Below, in pieces: positions 1 through 6,692 of a stretch of 35,010 nucleotides of DNA (positions are counted from its first letter, which is position 1; every line of letters begins with the position of its first letter). The stretch lies in contig JALFJQ010000008.1 of the NCBI GenBank assembly GCA_022775085.1, positions 1 through 35,010 of the forward strand, given 5' to 3'. Source of the DNA: Clostridiales bacterium. Its GTDB lineage: Bacteria; Bacillota; Clostridia; Oscillospirales; Oscillospiraceae. The translations under genes and the position numbers were made by a program. Under the pieces are notes generated by a model. It ran no database searches. It saw nothing but the letters and a program-made list of their open reading frames with translations, and was not told where the DNA came from.

Positions 1-131
1 TGGGTATCGTGGAAAAATGCGAAAACGGCATTGTCTATACCATCGAGGGAAATTCCGGTGATAGCTGCCGTCAGAGGCAGTATTCTGTGGGCTATTATGA
101 AATCCTTGGTTATGGTATTCCCGCCTATTAA
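1..131 (+). CDS. CHAP-domain cell-wall hydrolase, C-terminal end (partial)
   Basis: The window opens inside a reading frame (first full codon at base 3) whose last 42 residues end in IPAY before TAA. The stretch reads GIVEKCENGIVYTIEGNSGD, then CRQR and a GYGIP tail. This is the usual C-terminal part of CHAP (cysteine/histidine-dependent amidohydrolase/peptidase) domains, where the ENG...IEGNSGD strand carries the polar active-site residue. Such proteins cut peptidoglycan cross-links or stems and occur as phage lysins, conjugation-associated lysozymes or secreted autolysins. The catalytic Cys and His lie upstream of the window, so subtype cannot be decided. It is followed at once by a hairpin. 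Confidence 0.75.
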   Translation, partial: GIVEKCENGIVYTIEGNSGDSCRQRQYSVGYYEILGYGIPAY

Positions 132-135
132 ACAA

Positions 136-159
136 GATGCCGTCCTTCCGGGCGGCATC
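136..159 (+). terminator. Hairpin after the CHAP gene, likely terminator
   Basis: GATGCCGTCC and GGGCGGCATC form a 10-bp stem (one G-T pair) around a TTCC loop, four bases past the stop codon. There is no real T-run, so termination strength is uncertain, but the position fits the end of the CHAP transcript. Confidence 0.55.
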
Positions 160-319
160 TCACTACATACGAATTTCCTTCGTATTTGTTCCTTTCTACT
201 TTGCAAACATCCATATAAATTCTATCTGAAGATTGTCTCCAAAAAACTTTTGCGTGATGACTTGTAATCGGCGGACTTTTTATTAACTATATAAAAATAG
301 CGATTTCGTGTAAATTCTA

Positions 320-347
320 TTGCGTATTAGAAGAAAAAAGATATAAT
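320..347 (+). promoter_or_regulatory. Promoter for the HTH/TetR regulator pair
   Basis: A perfect TATAAT at 342-347 lies 16 bp after a weak -35 (TTGCGT, 320-325), in a very AT-rich stretch. It is about 34 bp upstream of the next start codon. Bases 160-319 hold no convincing gene. Confidence 0.6.
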
Positions 348-380
348 ATATATCATGACACAACACTGTGGGGTGGAAAA

Positions 381-605
381 ATGGATAATGCAACGCTTAG
401 CCTTTCTTATAACAGCCTTTGGAAACTGTTGATTGACCGTAAATTGAAGAAAAAAGATTTACAGAATATGGCACATCTCAGTTCGTCCGTGATTGCTAAA
501 ATGGGAAAAGATCAGCCGATCCATCTGGATACGATTGTAAAAATATGTGTTGCCATTCAATGTGACATTTCAGATGTCGTTACACTGTGTAATAAGGAGG
601 CGTAA
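381..605 (+). CDS. Small Cro/C1-type helix-turn-helix regulator
   Basis: This 74-residue protein is a single DNA-binding domain. Residues about 10-65 show the XRE/Cro fold pattern: LWKLLIDRKLKKKDL (helix 1), then the LSSSVIAKMGKD recognition region, then HLDTIVKICVAIQCDISDVV, the signature last helices of the short YozG-like XRE regulators in Firmicutes. It has no ligand or oligomerisation domain. A GGGGTGG ribosome site precedes the ATG. The TAA is three bases upstream of the TetR gene start, and the AAGGAGG that serves that gene lies inside this gene's end, so the two are co-transcribed and likely translationally coupled. Its target is unknown; autoregulation of the pair is a reasonable guess. 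Confidence 0.85.
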   Translation: MDNATLSLSYNSLWKLLIDRKLKKKDLQNMAHLSSSVIAKMGKDQPIHLDTIVKICVAIQCDISDVVTLCNKEA

Positions 606-608
606 CGC

Positions 609-1169
609 ATGGCCAGTTTTACTAAAAAAGCCATTCGGGATTCATTTGTGAAACTACTGAACGAGAAGCCTTTGAGCCAAATTACCATTCGGGATATTGT
701 AGATGACTGCGGCGTGAACCGCAATACCTTTTATTACTATTACCAGGACCTGCCGCAATTGGTGGAAAGCATTGTAGATGAGGATGCGGAGCGGATGATC
801 CGGGAGCATCCAGCGGTAGAATCGCTGGAGGATTGCATCAATGCCGCCCTCAGCTTTGCGTTGGAAAACCGGAAAGCGGTTATGCACATTTACCACTCCG
901 TCAACCGGGATATCTACGAGCAGTATCAGTGGCGGGTATGCGAGCATGTGGTCACGATTTATGTGGACGGGATCTTGGCGGGAAGGCAGATTTCTGCGGA
1001 AGACCGAAAGGTCATCATAGATTACTTAAAATGCGTCTGCTTCGGTATTATCATCGGCTGGCTGGAAACAGGGATGCAGGAAGGAATTCAAACCCGATTC
1101 CAACGGATTTACGAATTGAAGCAGGGTGATCTTGAACGTTTGATCGCCCGATGTGAAAAGGAAAAATAA
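609..1169 (+). CDS. TetR/AcrR-family transcriptional regulator
   Basis: This 186-residue protein has a TetR-type N-terminal DNA-binding domain: residues 6-50 include AIRDSFVKLLNEKPLSQITI, then DIVDDCGVNRNTFYYYYQDL, the canonical helix-turn-helix with aromatic-rich recognition helix. The remaining ~130 residues form an all-helical ligand/dimer domain resembling the TetR_C_8 type (DhaS-like). AAGGAGG lies 7 bases before the ATG. A strong terminator separates it from oleate hydratase, which starts 124 bp downstream in the same direction. TetR regulators beside oleate hydratase often respond to fatty acids; control of the downstream gene is therefore plausible but not shown, and no separate palindromic operator was found. 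Confidence 0.9.
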   Translation: MASFTKKAIRDSFVKLLNEKPLSQITIRDIVDDCGVNRNTFYYYYQDLPQLVESIVDEDAERMIREHPAVESLEDCINAALSFALENRKAVMHIYHSVNRDIYEQYQWRVCEHVVTIYVDGILAGRQISAEDRKVIIDYLKCVCFGIIIGWLETGMQEGIQTRFQRIYELKQGDLERLIARCEKEK

Positions 1170-1177
1170 ATTTTCCA

Positions 1178-1228
1178 GACAAAAGCGGCCTCTATGCCTA
1201 AACTTCAGGCATGGAGGCCGCTTTTGTC
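1178..1228 (+). terminator. Strong rho-independent-type terminator after the TetR gene
   Basis: GACAAAAGCGGCCTC pairs with GAGGCCGCTTTTGTC, and the stem continues inside as ATGCCT/AGGCAT around a 7-base loop: about 22 bp with one T-G pair. The A-run and T-run inside the stem arms suit bidirectional termination. It ends 25 bp before the -10 of the next gene. Confidence 0.85.
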
Positions 1229-1253
1229 CGTATAAAACAGATTCTTTCCCCGA

Positions 1254-1259
1254 TATAAT
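1254..1259 (+). promoter_or_regulatory. -10 element upstream of oleate hydratase
   Basis: A perfect TATAAT lies 33 bp before the ATG of the oleate hydratase gene. The matching -35 position (around 1231-1236, TATAAA) is poor, which suggests an activated or ligand-controlled promoter. The terminator hairpin sits immediately upstream. Confidence 0.5.
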
Positions 1260-1292
1260 GAGAGCACAAACAAAAACAAGGAGGAACATGTT

Positions 1293-3071
1293 ATGTATTA
1301 TTCCAGCGGTAATTACGAAGCCTTTGCCCGTCCCAGAAAGCCCGAGGGCGTGGACAACAAATCCGCCCACATCATCGGCACCGGTCTTGCGGCTCTGACC
1401 GCCGCCTGCTATCTGGTTCGTGACGGACAGTTGCAGGGTCAGAACATCCACATCTATGAGAAAGACCCCATTCCCGGCGGTGCATGCGATGGCTGGCAGT
1501 ACCCCGATGTAGGCTATGTCATGCGGGGCGGACGGGAGATGGATAACCATTTCGAGGTCATGTGGGATTTGTTCCGTTCCATTCCTTCCATCGAGACAGA
1601 AGGGGTCAGTGTCCTGGACGAATACTACTGGCTGAACAAGAAAGACCCCAACTACTCCCTCTGCCGGGCAACCGTCAACCAGGGTCAGGATGCCCACACC
1701 GACGGCAAGTTCGGTCTGTCCGACAAGGCTGCAATGGAGATCATGAAGCTGTTCTTCACCCCCGATGAAGACCTGTACGATAAGCGCATCACGGATTTCT
1801 TCGATGATGAGGTGCTGAACTCCAATTTCTGGCTCTACTGGCGCACCATGTTTGCCTTTGAGAACTGGCACAGCGCTTTGGAAATGAAGCTGTATCTCAA
1901 GCGCTATATCCACCATGTGGGCGGTCTGCCGGACTTCAAGGCTCTGCGGTTCACCCGTTATAACCAGTACGAATCTATGATTCTGCCCATGGTCAAGTAT
2001 CTGGAAGGCTTCGGTGTCCAGTTCCACTATAACACCAAGGTGGTCAATGTGGAGTTCGACATCCAGCCCGGTAAAAAGCAGGCAAAGCGTATTGAGCTGC
2101 TGTCTGAGGGCAAACATCAGTTTGTTGACCTGACGGAAAACGATCTGGTGTTCATTACCAACGGTGGCTGCGTGGAGAACGCCACCATGGGTTCCCAGAA
2201 CACCGTGGCACCCTTCAACCCCGAAATCAAGCCCGGCGGCGGCTGGGATATGTGGCGCAGAATTGCTGCACAGGATCCTTCCTTCGGTCATCCCGACAAG
2301 TTCTGCCATGATCCTGAGCAGTCCAACTGGATGAGCGCCACCGTCACCACACTGGATCAGAAGATCATTCCCTATATCAAGAATATCTGCAAGCGTGACC
2401 CCTTTACCGGCGGCGTGGTTACCGGCGGCATCGTGACCGTGAAGGATTCCGGCTGGCTCCTGAGCTGGACCATCAACCGTCAGCCCCAGTTCCGGAATCA
2501 GCCCAAAGATCAGTGCCTGGTGTGGGTTTACGGCCTGTTCTCCGACAAACCCGGCGACTTCGTGAAGAAGCCTATGCGGGAGTGCACCGGTAAGGAAATC
2601 TGTATGGAGTGGCTGTACCACATCGGCGTGCCGGTGGGGGAGATCGAGGAGCTGGCCGAGCACAGCGCCAACACCGTGCCGGTGATGATGCCCTATATTA
2701 CCGCTTTCTTCATGCCCCGTGCCGCCGGTGACCGTCCTGATGTGGTGCCCGAGGGTGCTGTGAACTTTGCGTTCCTGGGCCAGTTTGCCGAAACCAAGCG
2801 GGATACCATCTTCACCACCGAGTATTCCATGCGTACCGGCATGGAGGCTGTCTACACCCTGCTGGACATCGACCGTGGTGTGCCTGAGGTCTGGGGCAGC
2901 GTTTACGACATTCGTGATCTGCTGAACGCTACCATCCAGCTTCGGGACGGCAAGCCCCTGACGGATATGGAGCTGGGCTTCAAGGAGAAAATGGTTCTGA
3001 ACAAGCTGCTGAAGAAGATTCAGGGCACAGATATCGAGAAATTGCTGAAAACCTACCATGTGATCGCGTGA
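1293..3071 (+). CDS. ohyA: Oleate hydratase (FAD-dependent fatty acid hydratase)
   Basis: This 592-residue protein belongs to the oleate hydratase (myosin-cross-reactive antigen) family, which adds water to the cis-9 double bond of oleate and related fatty acids to give 10-hydroxy acids (EC 4.2.1.53). The N-terminal Rossmann motif HIIGTGLAALTAA (about 26-38) binds FAD, followed by IYEKDPIPGGACDG. The family's catalytic loop RGGREMDNHFE lies at 78-88, with the Glu at position 82 as in characterised bacterial enzymes. Full length is typical (about 560-600). AAGGAGG sits 8 bases before the ATG. In gut bacteria this enzyme detoxifies host or dietary unsaturated fatty acids at the membrane. The radical SAM and metK genes follow in the same direction, after a short hairpin. 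Confidence 0.96.
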   Translation: MYYSSGNYEAFARPRKPEGVDNKSAHIIGTGLAALTAACYLVRDGQLQGQNIHIYEKDPIPGGACDGWQYPDVGYVMRGGREMDNHFEVMWDLFRSIPSIETEGVSVLDEYYWLNKKDPNYSLCRATVNQGQDAHTDGKFGLSDKAAMEIMKLFFTPDEDLYDKRITDFFDDEVLNSNFWLYWRTMFAFENWHSALEMKLYLKRYIHHVGGLPDFKALRFTRYNQYESMILPMVKYLEGFGVQFHYNTKVVNVEFDIQPGKKQAKRIELLSEGKHQFVDLTENDLVFITNGGCVENATMGSQNTVAPFNPEIKPGGGWDMWRRIAAQDPSFGHPDKFCHDPEQSNWMSATVTTLDQKIIPYIKNICKRDPFTGGVVTGGIVTVKDSGWLLSWTINRQPQFRNQPKDQCLVWVYGLFSDKPGDFVKKPMRECTGKEICMEWLYHIGVPVGEIEELAEHSANTVPVMMPYITAFFMPRAAGDRPDVVPEGAVNFAFLGQFAETKRDTIFTTEYSMRTGMEAVYTLLDIDRGVPEVWGSVYDIRDLLNATIQLRDGKPLTDMELGFKEKMVLNKLLKKIQGTDIEKLLKTYHVIA

Positions 3072-3080
3072 TAATGGAAT

Positions 3081-3103
3081 GCGGGGAGGGCAAACCTCCC
3101 CGC
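3081..3103 (+). terminator. Intercistronic hairpin between ohyA and the radical SAM gene
   Basis: GCGGGGAGG and CCTCCCCGC form a 9-bp GC stem with a 5-base loop in the 52-bp gap after ohyA. There is no T-run, so it is more likely a partial terminator or mRNA-stabilising element than an operon end. Confidence 0.5.
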
Positions 3104-3123
3104 CGCTAAAAGGAGAGATAAAT

Positions 3124-4494
3124 ATGTCATTATCCAATCAGCTGAAAAAAGCATCTTTGCGCACAGCCTTTGGTTATCTGGAAAAGAACCCCGAAGAAAA
3201 TGCCCTGAAGCTCATGAGCTGGGTGGACAAGCTGGCAGGAGAGGGTCCCGATAGTTTTCCCACTCAGCGTGCCGCTGTCCGAAATGTTCTGGAAGATCCC
3301 CAGAACAATATGTACCAGCTGGTCATGAGCATTCTGAAAGAAACCGATCCCGGTGTTCTGAAGGCGACCTTTGAGAACTTCTTCCTCAACGCGAATATCA
3401 TCGGTTGGCCAAAGCAGGAGGAATACCGGAAGAAATATAACTGCAATATTCCTTGGGCCATTCTGCTTGACCCCACCTCTGCCTGCAACCTGCACTGCAC
3501 CGGCTGCTGGGCAGCGGAGTATGGCAACAAGCTGAACCTGACCTTTGACGAGATCGATTCCATTATCACCCAGGGCAAGGAAATGGGCGTATATATGTAC
3601 ATATATACCGGCGGTGAGCCGCTGGTTCGCAAAAAGGACCTGATCGCCCTGTGTGAAAAGCACAGCGATTGCCAGTTCCTTTCCTTCACCAACGCCACAT
3701 TGATCGACGAAGCTTTTGCAAACGAGATGCTCCGGGTGAAGAATTTTATCCCTGCCATCAGCATCGAGGGCTTTGAAGCCGCCACCGACGGCCGCCGTGG
3801 CAACGGCACTTACCAGAAGGTCATCAAGGCTATGGCAATCCTGAAGGAAAAGCACCTGCCCTTCGGTCTGTCCTGCTGCTACACCAGCCAGAATCTGGAC
3901 TCCATCAGCTCCTACGAGTTCATTGACCAGATGGTGGAGTGGGGCGCGCGGTTCGTGTGGTACTTCCACTATATGCCCGTGGGCAACGATGCCGCGCCGG
4001 AGCTGCTGCCCAACCCCGAACAGCGGGAATTCATGTATCACCGCATCCGGGACATCCGTGCTACCAAGCCCATCTTCGCCATGGACTTCCAGAATGACGG
4101 CGAATATGTCGGCGGCTGCATTGCCGGTGGACGGCGGTATCTACATATCAATGCCAACGGCGACTGCGACCCCTGCGTGTTTATCCACTATTCCAACGCC
4201 AACATCCGGGACATGAGCTTGCTGGATGTGATGCGCAGTCCCATCTTCATGGCCTATCACGACGGTCAGCCCTTCAATGACAATCATCTGCGTCCCTGCC
4301 CCATGTTGGAGAACCCGGAAAAGCTCCGGGAAATCGTGAAGGCCACCGGCGCCCATTCTACTGACCTTCAGTCTCCCGAGACGGTTGACCACCTGTGCGA
4401 TAAGTGCGAAGCCTACGCCAAAAACTGGAAACCCACCGCCGATACCCTGTGGCAGTGCAGCTGCTGTAAAAAGCAGGAGGCAGCAACAAAATGA
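3124..4494 (+). CDS. Radical SAM enzyme with C-terminal cysteine cluster
   Basis: This 456-residue protein has a radical SAM core: the [4Fe-4S] motif C121-x3-C125-x2-C128 ([10 protein letters not shown]) and the SAM-binding TGGEPL after YMYIY. An unusual ~105-residue helical region precedes the core. The C-terminal third carries a SPASM-like set of cysteines ([33 protein letters not shown]) that likely holds auxiliary Fe-S clusters. I start at 3124 (MSLSNQ) because AGGAGAG lies 8 bases upstream; an in-frame ATG at 3079 has no ribosome site. The gene overlaps metK by four bases (ATGA), so SAM supply is coupled to it. The substrate is unknown. Position behind oleate hydratase suggests lipid chemistry, but that is inference. 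Confidence 0.85.
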   Translation: MSLSNQLKKASLRTAFGYLEKNPEENALKLMSWVDKLAGEGPDSFPTQRAAVRNVLEDPQNNMYQLVMSILKETDPGVLKATFENFFLNANIIGWPKQEEYRKKYNCNIPWAILLDPTSACNLHCTGCWAAEYGNKLNLTFDEIDSIITQGKEMGVYMYIYTGGEPLVRKKDLIALCEKHSDCQFLSFTNATLIDEAFANEMLRVKNFIPAISIEGFEAATDGRRGNGTYQKVIKAMAILKEKHLPFGLSCCYTSQNLDSISSYEFIDQMVEWGARFVWYFHYMPVGNDAAPELLPNPEQREFMYHRIRDIRATKPIFAMDFQNDGEYVGGCIAGGRRYLHINANGDCDPCVFIHYSNANIRDMSLLDVMRSPIFMAYHDGQPFNDNHLRPCPMLENPEKLREIVKATGAHSTDLQSPETVDHLCDKCEAYAKNWKPTADTLWQCSCCKKQEAATK

Positions 4495-5633
4495 CTACCT
4501 TCTTTACTTCTGAAAGCGTAACGGAAGGGCATCCGGACAAGGTCTGCGACCAGATTGCCGATGCAATTCTGGATGCCCTGCTGGAAAAGGATCCTCATTC
4601 CCATGTGGCCTGTGAGGTCACAGCCATCACCGATGAAGTCCATATTTTCGGCGAGATCACCTCTGCCGCCCGGGTGGATTATGAAGCCATTGCCCGGCAG
4701 GTGATTCGGGAGATCGGCTATACCAAGCCGGGACACGGCTTCGATGCGGATTCCTGTCGGATCACTGTGGATGTTCACCAGCAGTCTCCCGACATCAACA
4801 TGGGTGTGGAACGGTCAGACACCATGGAAAACGGTGCGGGCGATCAGGGCATGATGTTCGGCTATGCCTGCCGGGAAACAGACAGCCTGATGCCCCTGCC
4901 CATCGAGCTTGCCCATAAGCTGACAAAGCGTCTGGCCTATGTGCGCCGGGAAGGGATCCTGCCCTATCTCCTGCCGGACGGAAAAGCTCAGGTCACAGTG
5001 GAATACCGGGAGGGCATCCCTGTACGGGTGGACACGGTGGTGGTTTCCTCCCAGCACGAAGCGGATGTATCTATGGATACGCTCCGGGAAGATATCCTCC
5101 TTCATGTCATCCGCCCGGTGATTCCGGAAACCATGCTGGACGCCCAAACCAAATACTTCATCAATCCCACAGGGCGCTTCTGCATCGGAGGGCCCGCCGG
5201 AGACAGCGGCCTCACCGGCAGAAAGCTGATTGTGGACACCTACGGCGGCTATGCCCGTCATGGCGGCGGGGCGTTCTCCGGCAAGGACCCCTCCAAGGTA
5301 GACCGGAGCGGCGCGTACATGGCCCGGTACTTGGCGAAGAATGTGGTGGCGGCGGGTCTGGCGGATCGGTGCGAAATTCAGATCAGCTACGCCATTGGTG
5401 TCGCCCAGCCGGTATCTCTGCTGGTGGATACTTTTGGCACAGGTGTGACTTCGGATGAAAGCATTCAGAAGTTGATTCGGGATACCGTTGACCTGCGTCC
5501 TTCCGCAATTATCGATAAGCTTAACCTGCGGACGCCGTTTTACCGGCACACCGCAAGCTACGGACACTTTGGCTCCAACACGGTGGATTTGCCCTGGGAG
5601 CAAACAGATTTATTAGCCCTACGGCAAGCATAA
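4491..5633 (+). CDS. metK: S-adenosylmethionine synthetase
   Basis: This enzyme forms SAM from methionine and ATP (EC 2.5.1.6). The three family regions are present: [13 protein letters not shown] at the N-terminus (ATP-binding His14), the [12 protein letters not shown] loop at 115-126, and [16 protein letters not shown] near 250-266 (phosphate/metal-binding). At 380 residues it is slightly short against the usual 385-400. The start codon overlaps the stop of the radical SAM gene. Placement in an ohyA-radical SAM-metK unit, rather than a methionine-biosynthesis setting, suggests a dedicated SAM supply or a second metK copy. A 14-bp hairpin follows the stop. Confidence 0.95.
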   Translation: MTTFFTSESVTEGHPDKVCDQIADAILDALLEKDPHSHVACEVTAITDEVHIFGEITSAARVDYEAIARQVIREIGYTKPGHGFDADSCRITVDVHQQSPDINMGVERSDTMENGAGDQGMMFGYACRETDSLMPLPIELAHKLTKRLAYVRREGILPYLLPDGKAQVTVEYREGIPVRVDTVVVSSQHEADVSMDTLREDILLHVIRPVIPETMLDAQTKYFINPTGRFCIGGPAGDSGLTGRKLIVDTYGGYARHGGGAFSGKDPSKVDRSGAYMARYLAKNVVAAGLADRCEIQISYAIGVAQPVSLLVDTFGTGVTSDESIQKLIRDTVDLRPSAIIDKLNLRTPFYRHTASYGHFGSNTVDLPWEQTDLLALRQA

Positions 5634-5657
5634 CAAGGCTATGTCATAGAGACACGA

Positions 5658-5703
5658 ATCAGCCGGATTGCTTCTTTACAGGAAGGTAGGCAATCCGGCT
5701 GAT
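5658..5703 (+). terminator. Hairpin after metK
   Basis: ATCAGCCGGATTGC pairs perfectly with GCAATCCGGCTGAT (14 bp) around an 18-base loop that can itself fold partly. No T-run follows. It lies 24 bp after the metK stop and most likely ends the ohyA-radical SAM-metK transcript. Confidence 0.65.
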
Positions 5704-5734
5704 CAGACTATAAGAATTGGAGGGAGTACAGACA

Positions 5735-5878
5735 TTGGAGACGATACTACAGATTGTATTTTGGTTTCTCGCAGTAGTTGCTGTGGCAGTCTTGGCAATC
5801 CTACCCTCATTTCGTGAGAGCGCAATTCTCTCTGAACCAACCTTCGACATTACGGATGCCGACTATACTTGCGTATAG
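5735..5878 (+). CDS. Possible short single-pass membrane peptide (TTG start)
   Basis: A 47-codon frame opens with TTG at 5735, 10 bases after GGAGGG. It encodes a plausible membrane helix (IVFWFLAVVAVAVLAILP, about residues 7-24) followed by an acidic tail ending DADYTCV. It is not recognised. It precedes the HdeD-like membrane gene by 43 bp in the same direction, so the two may be co-expressed. The non-ATG start and small size make it uncertain. Confidence 0.4.
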   Translation: METILQIVFWFLAVVAVAVLAILPSFRESAILSEPTFDITDADYTCV

Positions 5879-5921
5879 AATCGCATCTTCGATATATTCC
5901 AATAATTGGGAGGCATATGCT

Positions 5922-6497
5922 ATGTATTGGAACAAACGGATTCAAACCGCAAAAATTGGATACTTAATCATCTCAACATTGCTTTGCGCGCTGGGGATAC
6001 TCCTGGTTGCTCTCCCGGATTTTTCAGCCGAATTGTTTTGCAGGATTTCGGGAATCATCATGCTTCTGTTTGGGCTCATCAAAATGATCGGCTATTTCTC
6101 AAAGGACTTGTATCGGCTGGCATTTCAGTTCGATCTGGCATCCGGTATTTTACTGATGGCCCTCGGCATCATCATGATGCTTCGTGCAAATGTGATGATC
6201 AGCATTATTTGTATTATTCTGGGGATCTATGTTCTGGCAGACGCCCTGCTGAAAGTACAAATTGCCATTGATGCAAAAGCCTTTGGAATTGCAAAATGGT
6301 GGCTGATTCTCACAGCAGCAATTCTGACGGGGATTTTTGGCTTCCTTCTGGTGCTGCGCCCCTCAGAAAGCGCCCGGATAATGATGGTATTGCTTGGGCT
6401 GACGCTCATCACCGAGGGAGTGTTGAATTTTGTCACCATTCTTACTGCGGTAAAAATCATGCGCCACCAACTGCCGGAAATCATCGACGCAGGATAA
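5922..6497 (+). CDS. HdeD-like (DUF308) integral membrane protein
   Basis: This 191-residue protein is almost wholly membrane-embedded, with about six hydrophobic helices in three pairs, for example YLIISTLLCALGILLVALP, ISGIIMLLFGLIKMIGYF, GILLMALGIIMML, ISIICIILGIYVLADAL, ILTAAILTGIFGFLLVL and IMMVLLGLTLITEGVLNF. The repeated GxxxxxxGxxxL pattern and size fit the HdeD/DUF308 family, known for acid-stress protection in enterobacteria but functionally unclear in Firmicutes. I start at 5922, behind GGGAGG (5908-5913); the open frame extends further upstream but without a ribosome site and over the small peptide frame. Confidence 0.82.
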   Translation: MYWNKRIQTAKIGYLIISTLLCALGILLVALPDFSAELFCRISGIIMLLFGLIKMIGYFSKDLYRLAFQFDLASGILLMALGIIMMLRANVMISIICIILGIYVLADALLKVQIAIDAKAFGIAKWWLILTAAILTGIFGFLLVLRPSESARIMMVLLGLTLITEGVLNFVTILTAVKIMRHQLPEIIDAG

Positions 6498-6575
6498 TCA
6501 TGGTTCATTGCTGATTAAGATGAAACGGACGGGATGAGCATGCGGGGTGACCCCGGACAGATAAAGGAGACAAAT

Positions 6576-6683
6576 ATGGACGAAAAGATTGCAGTATTGA
6601 CAGATACAAACAGTGGAATTACCCCAGAACAAGCAGCCCGGTATGAAGCTGCCGGACTGGATTTCTGGCGGCAGTATGAATGA
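6576..6683 (+). pseudogene. DegV-like N-terminal stub
   Basis: A 35-codon frame with a good ribosome site (AAAGGAGA) starts MDEKIAVLTDTNSGITPEQA. This is the first strand and loop of DegV-family fatty-acid-binding proteins, which usually run about 280 residues. After residue ~20 the resemblance is lost and the frame stops at 6681. No other part of a degV gene is visible downstream. It is most simply a deletion remnant, though a leader peptide for the following ATPase gene cannot be excluded because its stop lies only 9 bases before that gene. Confidence 0.5.
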
Positions 6684-6692
6684 TATTGCCCT

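Noticed and set aside
1026..3137. Long open frame on the minus strand opposite oleate hydratase
   Set aside because: It mirrors the ohyA codons, has no ribosome site and no recognisable domain; GC-rich third positions explain it.
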